Assembly: GCA_013180625.2 (NCBI GenBank)
Contig: SNVD02000545.1
Coordinates: forward strand, 62,001 to 126,000
Direction of reading: 5' to 3'
DNA length: 64,000 bases
Origin: Boswellia sacra
Lineage: Eukaryota; Streptophyta; Magnoliopsida; Sapindales; Burseraceae
A model generated the notes under the pieces. It saw only the letters and a list, made by a program, of their open reading frames with translations, had not been told where the DNA came from and made no database searches. Shown here in pieces: positions 1-12,498 of the stretch. Position numbers and translations under genes: made by a program. Every line of letters starts with the position of its first letter. Position 1 is the stretch's first letter.

Positions 1-749
1 AAATTCTCTTTTGCGACAAAATTGGAGTCCTCGCAAAAAGTGTCCTTTTGCGAGAAAAATTTTGTCGCAAAAACTCCTGCAAATTACCTCACCAAATTTG
101 GCATATCAGACAATAAATAGCCTTTAGCGACAAAAATAGATTCCTCACAAAAGATTGTCTTTTGCAACAAAATATTCCTCGCAAAAAGCCCTCAGTAGAT
201 ATTACTTTTTGTGATGAAATTATCTTCCCTCAGAAAGATAACTTTTTGCGACAAAATTGCAGTCCTTGCAAAGAGTGACCTTTTGCAAGAAAATTCTTGT
301 CGTAAAAAGTCTTACTAAATTATCTCACCGAAATTAACGTATCAGGCAATACATAGCCTTTAGCGACGAAAGTAGATTCCTCACGAAAGATTGTCTTTTG
401 CGACGAAATGTTCCTCGCAAAAAGTCCTTTGTAGATATTACTTTTTATGATGAAATTATATTCCTCAAGAAAGACTATGGTTTGCGACAAAATTGCTATC
501 TGCACAAAAAGTAACCTTTTGTGAGAAAAATTTTGTCGCAAAAAGTCCTACTAAATTATGTCCCTAATTTGGCATATCAAACAATACATGGCCTTTAGCA
601 ACGAAAGTAAATTCCTCACGAAAGATTGTCTTTTGTGACGAAATATTTCTGGCAAAAGATTGTGTAGATGATGAAATATTATTTTTTGTAACAAAATTAC
701 ATTCCATGCAAAAAGAGGACCTTTTACGAGAAAAATTTCGTCGCAGTAT
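1..749. repeat. About 236-bp tandem repeats of the CACTA subterminal array
   Basis: Units begin with CCTTTAGCGAC-type sequence at 121, 357 and 592, giving periods of 236 and 235 bp. The tail of an earlier unit fills 1-120, and the last unit decays after about 749. Each unit carries several copies of a TTTTGCGACAAAA-like motif in both orientations, the usual form of transposase-binding subterminal repeats. The short open frames on the minus strand here are by-products of the repeat. Confidence 0.8.
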
Positions 750-1960
750 ATGTTAAAATATACCATGATGTTTAATATTAACAATTGATCATACTTTAAT
801 TCGGAGAAGGAATTTTGTCAACAACAAATAATATTTAAAATAATAACTAAATATTAACAATTAATCTTTCTTTTTTACATCTATATAAATATAAACTAAA
901 TTATTATTCTCCTATAAAAAAAAAACCCTTTGTGGTAACATCCATACTCTTAAGTATGAAAAATTATTGAGTTATTCTAGGTTTACTGTTTGTAAAAGAG
1001 ATAATAATTAAAATAAACTCTCTCTCTCTATATATATGTATAAAACATGAACCATTAATAATTTAATAATCAAAACATAAAGTTTATTGCTAATTCTTTA
1101 GATATAATCTAATTTATGTGTGATTTATGTATGTACAACTACTAAATTACAATTATGATAAACTTATTACTATGACTAATTTTTAATTGATGAAAATGCG
1201 ATTCAAAAAAAAACCCCAACTTGTAAAACTCTAATTTAATTTTTATGTTTAATTATATGTCAAATAAACATAAATAATAAATTATTTAATAATCATGTAA
1301 TGTTGCATATAATTATTTTTTTATTTTTTTGTTATAGAGTATTTGAATTTATACAGTATACTTTTCTTAGACTTTTAATTTTTGCCTCATAGCTTTGAGT
1401 AAATTATTGAGATATTTTAAACAATTGTTAGAGTTTATTTTAAGGGAGATAAATAATTAAAATGAACTCTATATTATTGTATGAATAATTAATCATTTAT
1501 TGATAACTTAGAAAAGCTAATTTTTAATTTCTAATACATATGATACTTATAACATATGCATATATGTTTAATAATTAAATTACTTCTATGACAGAATTAT
1601 TTTTTATATTTGTAAAAGATATTTCTAATAATTGTTATTTTTGTAAAAGAAATGACTTATTAATTTAAATAAATTCTATACCTAAAAATAAATGCAATTT
1701 TATTACATTTTTTCATGATTATAATATGAATAATTAATCATTTACTGATCAAATTAGAAAAGTTTATTTTCAATTTCTCATAATAGCAATTATAACATAT
1801 ATATATATAAATGTATAATTATCAAATTACAACTATTACAAACTTAATGTTTATATTTGTTAAAAATATTTTAAATATTAATTATTAGTATTTATAAAAA
1901 AAATAATAAAAATATTCATTAAAAATAAACGTATTTATTACGTAATGATTATAATATGAA
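1..1960 (-). mobile_element. Truncated CACTA (CMC/EnSpm) element, reverse orientation
   Basis: Bases 1-750 are a subterminal array of GCGACAAA/TTTCGTCGC motifs. Bases 750-1960 are AT-rich internal sequence. Read as reverse complement, 1330-1960 follows the interior of the complete CACTA element at about 61155-61810 almost base for base; for example the stretch around 1330-1480 matches 61676-61810. So this is a second copy of that family in inverted orientation. Its outer terminus lies left of the window, and the homology stops abruptly near 1960, where an arabinogalactan-protein fragment begins. No transposase is visible. The family identity is read directly from the two copies. Calling it CACTA rests on the intact copy's CACTA termini. 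Confidence 0.8.
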
Positions 1961-1966
1961 TAAATT

Positions 1967-2157
1967 ATGGCGGCGCAATCTCCAGCTCCTACTCCACCGT
2001 TGTCTTCGCCACCTTCTTCATCCGTGAAGCCTTCAGCTTCTGCGCCATCTCCTTTGAAGTCTACAACACCGGTCGTTGAAACGTCCTCATTTTGAACAAA
2101 TTCGCCTTCTCTGGGTCCTTGGCTATTGGGCTATTCGCTGCCGTTTTGGTTATGTAG
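1967..2157 (+). pseudogene. Arabinogalactan-protein C-terminal fragment, frameshifted
   Basis: From the ATG at 1967 the frame reads a Pro/Ser/Thr/Ala-rich segment beginning MAAQSPAPTPPLSSPP and stops at a TGA after 42 codons. Moving by one frame at that point gives a hydrophobic tail (NKFAFSGSLAIGLFAAVLVM) ending at TAG 2155-2157. That is the layout of a GPI-anchored arabinogalactan protein after signal-peptide cleavage. No signal peptide is encoded upstream, where the DNA is AT-rich transposon sequence. It is far more GC-rich than its surroundings. I read it as a truncated, frameshifted gene fragment abutting the CACTA breakpoint. It could be a captured fragment or the remains of a host gene cut by the element. 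A short expressed peptide is possible but unlikely without a secretion signal. Confidence 0.65.
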
Positions 2158-3480
2158 TGAAAGTGAATTATTAAGATCTATTTGTTTATTTGTTGTTTAT
2201 TTTTTATACTATTTGTATTGATTTTATTGAAAAAAATTATTTTTATTTATTTTTAATCATTAATTTCATCAAAAACTTAATAATAAAATTATTTATTTAT
2301 TTTATATTTTCTAAATTATGTTATATTACCATTTTACACTTAAATTGTTAACTGAAAATTAAAATCAGTGGACAATTTACAATATTAAAAAACACGAAAA
2401 GGAAGTTGTATTTAAACCTAACCTCGTGGGATGCAGTTTTTCTAAAAGACATACAAGATTGGTTTTGTAATTTAATATATTATTCTTCAAAAACAAGTTT
2501 TTCTCTTAAAATTAAGCGAAAATTTAATTATCAAAGTTTTAGAAAGTACAATTTTGATAATCAATTTTCTTTCCACTTTTAATCAATCCAAACAAAGCAA
2601 ATAAAATTCCTTAGGAAACGATTTTCCTTTCTTCCCTCTTTTAATGCAAGCGAATCAGGCCTAAAATTAATCTTTTCAAAAATTTTATTGTACGGGTTTC
2701 ACGCATATCTTATAATACGGTAAGTATACATAACTACAAATAATATCACTTGTACAATTTGTTTATAGTATAATTCATAATATAATCTAATCTTATAGTT
2801 TTGTAGACTTGACTGTCAAATTTTTTTTATGTAAAATAGAAAACAATTTCCTAGTCTTTATACAATTAGTTTTATACCAATTGTCACGTGCATTTTTCCA
2901 AGACTAGAAAACTTCAATGTTGTTTGATGGAATTTTGAACTTGTTTCCAGTGTCAAGGGTTATTAAATACAATCATAAAAATCTTTTTTTTTCTTTTTCT
3001 TTTTTTTTTTTTTTAGAGTCCTATCCCAGAAAAATACCTTCAACAACTAGCTTCGTATGAGAAAAATGAAAGAAATTAACAATGAAGCAAAACAAGAAAG
3101 CCTTCAACAACTTTGAATTTACAGAAGTTAAACCTTGATGATGCTTCAAGAACTTGCAGATACCGAAACATTTTCAGCAATTTCACCATCCTCGAGAGAA
3201 ATATGAACAGTACAAATAGTAAAACCAAGCACTGGGTATTGAAACAGGAGAGTTATTCTAGCAAGAGAAAGGAGACAAATACTCTACTACTACAAGTAAA
3301 AAAGAAGAAAACCCTCTTAACAACAAACCGGAAACTCAGATTCACTTCTGCCCCAAAATTGTGTGTTGTGAGTCGCACAATAGCAACCATAGTTGAAGCT
3401 CCGCAGGATAGATCGGCAAAATCGTAAGGTGAGAGAAGTCTTAATTCACCTCCTAGAAGTCTAGAACAGATGAGCATGTC
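2158..3480. other. AT-rich intergenic DNA, no gene recognised
   Basis: No protein family, RNA gene or transposon terminus is recognised. The open frame at 3113-3427 has no recognisable domain and reads low-complexity lysine/threonine sequence. The stretch ends in the likely 3' flank of the AIP1 gene. Confidence 0.5.
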
Positions 3481-3610
3481 AAAAACCCCAATGCCCCATC
3501 ATGTGGAAAATTATAAACATTATATATATTATCTGATTTCAGACTTTCGCCACCTATCTACAAGCAAGCGAGATGTCCAAGCCAGCAGCAAAAAGGCCGC
3601 ATATCTCGTC

Positions 3611-3750
3611 TGCTGATCAAACTTCTTTATGAAATCATTTGCAAGATAATCCTTACAGCTGCAAGTGCCAGTATGATATGCTGATCAAACCTCTACCTTT
3701 ATGTAATCATTTGCAATATAATCCTTATAGCTGCAAGTGCTAGTATGATA
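3611..3750. repeat. 68-bp tandem duplication in the AIP1 3' flank
   Basis: Two adjacent copies start with TGCTGATCAAAC at 3611 and 3679 and end with GCCAGTATGATA or GCTAGTATGATA. They differ by a few substitutions and a short insertion. They lie 160-300 bp beyond the AIP1 stop codon, so they may be in its 3' UTR. Confidence 0.75.
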
Positions 3751-3913
3751 TTCATGGTGACATACCATTCCTGGATGCAGAAGTTCATTTAATGCTTTAC
3801 ACTCCATTGCAAGACAAATCCAAACAAACAAAACCCAAAAAAATCAATATGTAATCACCGAACTTCTAAATGTTGACCTCGGTATCTGCCGAATAGGTCT
3901 CCCTCAATCATTC

Positions 3914-6900
3914 TCATTGCGGGGTCAACTTCCAAACACGAATACAAGCATCCTCACCAGAGCTGACCACAGTGTCATCATCAGTGAAAGCTAAACCATA
4001 AACCCCACCCAAGTGAGCTCCCTTTATGGTAATTCTGCTAGAAGCTGGCTTGTCAATTTCATAGATAATGACACAGTTATCAAGAGATCCAGTAGCAACC
4101 ATACTGTTATTTGGAGACCATGCAAGACAGTTAATACGGGCAGTGTGATACAACATGTTCTTAAGCTTCACCTGCAAGACATCATTTTTATATCAAGATA
4201 TCAGGTCTCCTTATCCAGCCAAATTAAAAAAGCAATATATTGATGTCCCTGACCCCAATGCTGAAAATAAAAGCTTCTTAGTTCTTACGCTAATGCAACC
4301 CTTGGCATTCACTGATGTCCACTTAATTGTTATCTAAAACAAATTCCTAATATCAATAATTCATACCTCTCGAGAGACACGATCCCAGACAACAGCTTCT
4401 CGATTCACATCACCAGATGCAAACATTGAAACATCTGGAGAGTAGCGTATGACATTAACAGCCCCACGGTGCTTCTCAAGGACAGCCTCCTCTGCAAGTG
4501 TATCTCCTGTTATTGAGTATATGTGTAGCTTACCATCCTGCCCACCTATAATGGCCTCAGCTCCATCAGGTGCAACTGCAGAAGCTGTCACAGCAAAACC
4601 AAGGTTAATGGTTGACACTACTTCTGTACCACGAAGCATAACAACACTTGAATCAGTTGTCACTATAGCAAGTTCAGGAGAGTGAAGGGCAAGGCTTAAG
4701 TCTTTTGGTTGACTGCCAATATCAATGGAATTTGCATCTCCACATTGATCCCCTTGTAGAGAAACTCTCCATATCTGGGTTATAGGAAATAGAAGCACAA
4801 GAAAGAATTAGAATTTGAAACATGGTAGGGCTCTTTTTTTATTTAAATTGATAAATAAGATAGAACATCATATTCTATTTAAATTTCTGCACAGAAATGT
4901 TCCATTAACAAAGTTACGCCATCTTTTCATACACACACAAACTACATCAAAACTCATCATGTCATAATACGATTCCAGTCAATGAAAATGTTAAAAAGGC
5001 AATTTGTCTAAAACTCTGATTCACGAAATACCTATATTGAAAATATATGAGCACGTAATTTCCATATATTAGGATATCACTGGATGGTGCAAGACTAATG
5101 AAGCTCACATTCAACCACAAAACAACTGGCACAAATTAGATGATGGTATAAATAATTGTTAATTCTATAAACAGCTTAAACAATGGTGTAAAAGATAAAT
5201 AAATAAATAAACCTCACTAATAATAGTCGTTTACAGATCATAATCCATATGCATTTATAGATTAACTACAATGTAATCCTAAAACTTCAAGTTTCATGCA
5301 AGTAGTGGCAGTTTTCTAGACAAACTCAAAAGAGGAGCAAATCAGCAAACGGTTAACCTTTGACAGACAAAAGAATTTCTAAATCTTTCACACAACAAAA
5401 CCAAGGTAAAAGCATCAGTCAACAATTTGTTAATTTAGATATGACTTGTAACGCAGAGTTCCTTTCATGGACGGTATTATCAAATAATGGAACAAAACCA
5501 GGCTGGCGTAATTTTATAGATGCATGTTCTTCTTCTTTCCAAATAATAAATGAAAAAAGATGTAACTAGTGAAGTGTAAACCATCTAGATAAGACTTTAA
5601 ATATTAGAGTGTTGGTCACCTTGTTGTCAAATCCAGCTGTAACAATTTCCTCCTCAAAAGCAGCTAAACATTTTATTTGAGTATTCTCTTTTCTTTGTAA
5701 CCTGCCACTATACCCAACTCCTTGAATCCATTTAACTATTAAACCATCATAACTACTAGAAAATATAAATCTTGGAACAGTGCCAACCACAGCTAGTGAA
5801 GTAACATTTTTCATGTGTCCAGATATTTGCACTGGGCTCTTCTCCAGATCACTTGCTGAATATATACTAATTGTACCACCAAGAGAAACAGTGACAAGAT
5901 GATCATTGTGCCAAAGACATCCAACTAGCATGTCATCCACTCCACCTGAGCCAGGAGCAGTCAATGTTTTTATTATGTTTCCATTATTATCCTCTGAGAT
6001 TTCCCATACTTTTGCTGACTTATCAGCAGACACCGTCAACACCTAAAAAGAAATTTACCAATAAATGTAAGTAGAGGACCACACACTAAGCATATTCATC
6101 AAGCAAAGAGATAGACAAAAACACAAATTATACAACAGGTAAAAAGGAACCAGATGAATTGTTTTTTATTAGTACAGACGACAGTTTCCATCTTTGACAT
6201 TCAGTATCCAAACACTGGCAATTTCAGTAATTTTCACATCTTTATTAACGAAATATCGTCCACACCTTCATTATGAGCAAAACTATTTACGTCAGGCACC
6301 AGCCTTCTTTCGTTACATTCCTGGGGCGCTAATCACCATATAGATTGGTTTCCCAGGTTAATTTTGTCTTCTACCTTACTTCTATCAACGTATCCTTAGT
6401 AGTAGATTTAGTTAATGGCTTTTATTAGTTAAAAGTAAAGATCTGGATATTGTTCATTGACTGATGCCCAACTGTATCATTTGCTACTAATCTTCGTCAA
6501 TCAACAAGTTACAATTAGATGCAGACCTGTTTACCATCAGGACTCCAGCTGACAGCATAAATGCTGCCTTTATGACCATCTTCAGAGGACAGCTCTCCAA
6601 TCTTATCCCCAGTCTTCCCATCATAGATTATACCCTTTTTGTCGGAGCTCACAGTGATAAATTTGCTGCCATCTGGAGAAAATCTAACACAATTGACAAA
6701 ATTTGAATGATCCCTGCAAACCAATAGAGCAAAACTTCAGTGGATGCGGTAACTTTTGGAAAGAAGGATAAGAGAAAGATTCTTCATTGCTCCACTAGCT
6801 GCATATCAATCTTCTTCCTTTTTGGTTACTTAACAATGATACAGTTCTAGTAATCAAGTCTTAGTCCATATCAATTGCCAGTCGAGCAGCCTGTTTCCTA

Positions 6901-9785
6901 AAGTTGAAGGAGTTCAACATGATGGAGTTTCTCCGCAACATCATGTTCCTCCATGTTTCACGGAAAATTGCCACTCCCTCAGTTTCTCATCTCTTCTCTT
7001 CAAAATACAGCCTCTTTAACTTGGTTTAAATTTCAATATCAATCAACTAATGAATGAATATATAATAGAAGGTTATGAAAGAATTCACAAGAACAAGAAA
7101 AATGTATTGAAATACAAAATCCTCATTCTACCATCTCTAATTTGACTACTACTCATATTAACATGCAGTTTTTAGTTAGCCAACTAGAAAAACAGATGCA
7201 TGTTAAGGAGGATTTTAAATGAGCTCAAGACACAGGACAAGGGAAAAGTTGAAGAAACTCGAGCACAGGCAACCCTACCAATTTGTTAAAAGGGAGGATG
7301 TCAAAAATATTAAACTAAATTGTTAAGCCAATAACCTCACTACGACAAACCTGTGAGATAGCTTGAATTTAAATGGTGGTCCTTCATAGAAATTCACTAA
7401 ATAGTCTTCTCCACATGTTGCAATACGAAAGGGTCGAGTTGGCTTGAAAGCACAACTCAGAACACGCCTTGAATGACCATCAAATTCTCCCACATTAGTG
7501 CCTGAATCCCACCTGTTCAGAATTACATTTATCAAGTATTAGAAGGTAGCAGTATTATTTTGAATCCCACCCATTCATAATTATCATCAACATGATGAAG
7601 TCAAAGAATAAAGAAAAACTGAACCTTAAGCGACAACCAATTTCAAATAATTTGAGCAATTCATGCAAGCATATAAAAGACATAAAAGTTTTTAAATGTT
7701 AGAGATTGCATTCTAAGTTTTACAAACCTCTAGATGACATGTAACATAGCAGCAGCTAATGCTTGCCATGCAATGGCTTTTTGGAATCTTTGAATTTAAG
7801 TACTATTAGTGCCTTCTCCCATCAGTTTTAAACCATTGGGATTGTTGTTTTTTTAACATGGCATCAAAGCCAAGCTGACCAACAAGTAGTGTTTTCAAAT
7901 CTACAATCGATTTTACTTTATCATTTTTGGGACCATTAAAAAAGCACATTGACATAAGATGTAAAAGAATATGGAGACATCAAGATAATAAGGACCAAAC
8001 TTATATAGCAAAAACATGTCAATAAATAAAACAATATTTACAAATAAATGCACATAAAAGAAAAGTATATCGTGAATATCTGAGGTAAAACAGTAGGCAA
8101 TAAGCAAAGATGCATACTCAACATCCAAAGAGAAAAATGAAATTCATTAACCCTCCATGTAATTGATAAAGCAGACCCTCTTAAACCCAAGGGATGCATT
8201 GAATAATTTGACCATTACTTTTCTAGCCACGAGGTTTCAGGTTCAAATCCTCTAGAGTCACTATCTTTGATATCATATTGCACAAGTTTCCAACTACCAA
8301 GAGTATAGCAACTAGCCATTATCCATAATTTCAAACTCAATGCACACAGTGAGGTATTTCCAGACTATGCCATAATGTCATTGTTCTATCATAAATAAAT
8401 AGAACCACTTATTATCAAGGAATTTGCCAAAGATTGAAATAAATAAATAAATAATGCAATGTATGATTTCCTCCATCTCATTTATTAAATGAGAAATCAT
8501 TTCTGAAATGTCTTTGGAATAAGGCTTCATGCTGATCGTAGAGGACATTATCCCCAATCGGGAGTATTTGGCATCCAAATCAAGCATTTAAAAAATTTAG
8601 GAAACAATGGAGCAACTGTTAGAAGGTCATAGCAGAAACCAAAGAGTATCATAAATTTCAGCCAGCCCCATTGCATGTTGCAAAAACATGAGTATGATCA
8701 TAATAAACATAACATAAACTGCTATGCTTATCTGGCAAAACACATATGATCCACAATTAGGACATTAATGGTAAAGGGTGAAATACTTCATATTTATCTT
8801 CTTACAAGATACAACCAATACTTGAAAAATCTAATTAGTTGCAAAAACCAAATACTCTGAAACACAGTTAACTTCCCAAAATTTTCTATGATACTATACT
8901 CTATCAGCACCAACAAAAACCACATTATAATTCATACAAACAAGTAAATCATAGGAGTAATGCTACACTTACAAAGTTTAGATAAAGTTAATATGATATC
9001 ACTCGTTCAATGTCACATTACTCATCAGCATTTATTATATTGAGTTTCTTACATTCATCTCTTGACATCAACTTTGTCTACAAAGTGTAGCATTATTGAA
9101 CTCACTGATAACCCAATGGTTCAAACGATGACAATTACTCAGAATCGTTCTCAAGATTATTCAAACGAGATTCATTACCAAACAAAAGTTCATTTTCAGG
9201 ACATGTTTTAGTTAGGGTTCAGGGGTTTAGAGTTTGGATTCCACGAGAGATTTCAAATACACGAAATCTTAATCCTATATTCAAAATGTAGTCTGCCTAA
9301 AAGGAAATTTATAATTTTACTATTTTTTCAAAAAGTCCATCCATTTGGCTATTTTACATTAACCCCCAAAATAAATTCAGAGCAAAAACTCACATGAAAG
9401 CGCGAACAAGCGATTTGCCCTTCCCATCACCGCAAGCAACGATTCTCAAACCGTCAGGAGACCACTGGAGATCGTCGATCCGGCCGGCCAGAACCTTGAA
9501 CTCCTTCTTCAGCACGTGATCCTCACGTGACCCCCAGATCCGCACGATCCCCGACACGTCAGCCGAGGCCACCCACTCCCCATTGGGCGAGAACCGCGCC
9601 ACAGTGGCCGGGTAGGCGTGCTCGCCGTAGATCGAGACCTGCAGGGGATTGCTTAGATCGAGAATGATGATGGATCTGCCATTGGTGTAGAGGATGGCAT
9701 CAGATTTCGGGTGGCCGGAAATCAGGATTCCGCGGCCCCGCTCCGTCGACGCCACGCAAGCGTAGGTCTCAGCGAGTTGCGGCAT
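3914..9785 (-). CDS. AIP1: Actin-interacting protein 1 (AIP1), WD40 repeat protein
   Basis: Six exons: 9785-9394, 7512-7351, 6713-6527, 6042-5620, 4774-4367 and 4171-3914. All five introns are GT-AG and every junction keeps frame, giving 1830 nt and 609 codons; the plant AIP1 proteins I know are of about this size. The start is the ATG at 9783-9785 ([11 protein letters not shown]). An upstream in-frame ATG at 9839 adds 18 residues unlike the family. WD40 blades with SPDG turns and WD/WE ends run throughout, for example [40 protein letters not shown] and ACIRVWKL near the end. The family folds into two seven-bladed propellers and acts in the cytoplasm with ADF/cofilin to disassemble actin filaments. 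The coding sequence is intact. Intron 1 (1.9 kb) holds a MITE. I cannot tell which of the two plant paralogue types this is. Confidence 0.95.
8958..9095. mobile_element. 138-bp MITE in AIP1 intron 1
   Basis: The ends are inverted: the left starts TAATGCTACACTTACAAAG, and the right, reverse-complemented, starts TAATGCTACACTTTGTAGAC. The similarity continues into AAAGTTNATNTNATATCA. A related longer copy lies at 50796-51961. No coding capacity. Class is uncertain; a TA target site would suggest Tc1/mariner. Confidence 0.7.
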
Positions 9786-9886
9786 TTTTTGAGGTTTAAG
9801 ATGGAGCGTTTGGAGAAAGAGAAAGGGAGAGAGAGCCAAAGATTTGAAAGGGAAAGTGAGAGAGTTTGAAAACGGTGCGTTTTATA
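9786..9886 (-). promoter_or_regulatory. AIP1 core promoter and CT-rich 5' leader
   Basis: On the minus strand a TATAAAA box lies at 9886-9880, about 95 bp before the start codon. It is followed by a pyrimidine-rich leader (GA-rich on the plus strand, about 9790-9870), a common feature of plant 5' UTRs. The transcription start is inferred, not seen. Confidence 0.5.
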
Positions 9887-10318
9887 TTCGGATTCTCTGT
9901 GCGCATGTGGAGTGCACAAATAGAGAATGATGACGATGAGTGGGGCTTTGGAGAAGGTGAGTACGTGTAGAGAGGCAATTGGCTGAAACTGTAAAAGTCA
10001 AAGTCAATAGTGGAATTTTTTTCACTTTTCAAATAATAAATTTAAAATAAAAATTAGAAATTATATTTTGTATTCTTCAAAAGTTAAATGTCGGGTAAAA
10101 GCTTCTAAAAATATTTTTTTACAAACAATCAAATTTATTGGATGAATGTTGTCCCCAAATCATTTTTATTTAATTTTTATTTTTATTCATATAATGATAT
10201 TATGCCCTCTCAAATTACAAATGATTTTACTAAATAAACTCACTATTTAACCATCATCTTCTTTCCTAAGAATATTCTAAAATCTCTTAGAGAACGTTTA
10301 TTAGATATATGGGATGAA
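9887..10318. other. AIP1 upstream region, no feature recognised
   Basis: Moderately GC-rich near the gene, then AT-rich. Nothing was recognised before the copia LTR begins at 10319. Confidence 0.4.
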
Positions 10319-10879
10319 TGTTAGGGTTGTAATGGGAAAACCAAATAACTTAAAAGGTACAAATAATAATCAAGAATGTGTAGAAAAATAGAATATGAGA
10401 ATTTAAAGTGGCTTGGCTTATTGCCTACGTATGTCCATGGGACCAACTCTGAAATAAACTTTCAATATTAAATAATGGGTTAAAAAAAAAAAAAAAACCT
10501 CCCAAGGGAATCTTGAGAAACACAACCCTATATTTTTTTGTTACTCACTTACTTCCAATCTCTAAGTTTGAGACAACTAATAACAAGCCTTAAAAAGACT
10601 TTTCTCTCTTATTTTCTTTTTTCTCTTCTACTTGTAATTGTGCATTTGATTCTCACATAAATTATATATGTAGGGCCTAAAACCTTGTATTAGGCATTTT
10701 TCTACTAGGATAATGAATACTTAATTAATAAGTATTTTCATTTTAATAATTGCTTTTCTAATCCCATCAACCACTTAAGAATTAGATTCCCATTCCTGTT
10801 AGGAATCTAATTTCCTAATTAATTAATAACGATCAATCCTATATGGATTGAAAATCCTAACTTAATTAAGATTCTAATA
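10319..10879 (-). repeat. Copia 3' LTR
   Basis: Bases 10319 to about 10715 align, with clear divergence, to 31264-31650; both begin (T/C)GTTRGG followed by TAATGGGAAAACC/GAAATAAC. On the minus strand the far end starts TATTAGAATCTTAATTAAG directly after a purine tract, as expected for a 3' LTR after its polypurine tract (canonical start TGTTAG). The boundary at 10319 is set by TGTTAGGG, which pairs with the opposite end. It is separated from the rest of its element by a 15.8-kb insertion. Confidence 0.75.
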
Positions 10880-10901
10880 ATCTCCCCTTCCAATCCATGA
10901 G
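10880..10901 (-). other. Copia polypurine tract
   Basis: The minus strand reads GGAAGGGGAGAT just before the 3' LTR, the purine tract that primes plus-strand synthesis in LTR retrotransposons. The insertion of the RICESLEEPER-type hAT begins immediately upstream, at 10902. Confidence 0.7.
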
Positions 10902-12498
10902 TAAGAATGGCAAAATCTATGTCCGGGGATGGGGACCGACCCTAACATTGGGAAATTTATATTCAGGGCTAAGTTACGTAATCACCCAAGTTGTTTAACC
11001 TAGGTGCTTTATTTATTTATTTATTTATTGAAGTATTTTTATTTTTTATTTCAAATTTTTTTCTAGGGCCTCTTATTTGCATAATATTTGCAGCCTAGTG
11101 ATTATGTGTTAGCGCCTTTGGGAACTTATCCCAAGTTCTAGCCCTTGCTTATACTTGATTTTTCTTCTTCTTTTTCTAGTTCCAGACTTCCATTTGCATG
11201 TTTCAATTTTCTAACTTTTCTCTTTATCTACTTTTATTTTACTCTTTTCTTCCCTTCCCTAAGTTTCCTTAATGTTTAATCAATTATTTCAATTTATGTT
11301 TAACAAATATTATTAATTTAAAATAAGTTGAATTTGTAATTTAATCTTTTTTAGCTCATCATAGTTAAATTAAATACATTAATACATCCAATTCGAACAT
11401 TAATGAACAAAATGTCACCCCTTATAAGTTACATAGTCTTAATTATTTAAATAAAGAAAAGGTTAATTAAAAAACATTACCATATAGCAATATCCTAAAA
11501 GCATCAACATATTACTTATCTATATGCAACAAACCAAGAATTTCAAATCATCAAGTATTCAATGTAATCAAGTTATCAAAGTCACCAATAGATAAAAACA
11601 TCAATAAGATAATCCAATTCTAACTTTCATTATCATAAAATAGTTCATAATAATAATGAAAGCATCAAACTAAATCCATAATAATTAAAAAAAATATCAG
11701 ACTATGTCTGTCAATTCATCCATCATAGTCTAAAAATATCAAAGTAAGACTCCAACGCAACCCAACAAAAATCCATATTTAAAAAAAAAAATCAAACTAC
11801 GTGTGTCAATTCATCTGTTATAGTTTAAAAGTATCAAAGGCCCCAACGCAACCCAACAAAAATAAAACATAAAAAGTGTTCAAGCATAACTGCGTAAGTG
11901 CATAACATATATTTAACTAAATCCAACAAAAATCAAACATGAGTAGATATTGATTCCATCATCATAGGTGGTCTGGCATCATCTACATATACCAACTCTT
12001 CAGCAGCAACTAGCTTAGCCTCAAGAATTGAACCATGCAAACAAACAAATAAAAAAGAAAATGAGTATGACCAAACGAAAACAAATATGTATTAAAGTTA
12101 AGTAAAATACATAAATAATTCCAATATCTCATTATTCATCCCATGGCCAATTTTGAGTGAACATAAAAGCTTCCAACGTATTTGGATGTAATTTACTATG
12201 ATGAGGACTCAAATGTCTACCTTATGTACTAATCAGACTCAAATGCCATCGTAGCAAGTGGAACAACTAATATATCTTAAGCAAGTGTAGATAGAATTGG
12301 AAATTTTGCACTATTTGTCTTCCACTAACTCAAAACATCAAGATAACCCCTAGTTTTTGCGAAAGGATCATCATCCAAATACAAATCTAACGTTGATGTT
12401 TTCGTATTGGCATTTCTACAATGAGCATAATCTCCCTCTGACGCAAAAGAAGCAGGCTTTGACTTCTCCCCAATAGCTTTAGACTCATTACTCGCCAC

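Noticed and set aside
1..749. CRISPR-like regular repeats
   Set aside because: Eukaryotic context, motifs in both orientations, no unique spacers; they are transposon subterminal repeats.
3113..3427. 104-codon plus-strand frame near the AIP1 3' flank
   Set aside because: Low-complexity Lys/Thr/Ser content, no domain, and it overlaps the likely AIP1 3' UTR region.
8160..8280. tRNA-like B box (GGTTCAAATCCTC) in AIP1 intron 1
   Set aside because: No matching A box or cloverleaf could be drawn; at best a decayed SINE.
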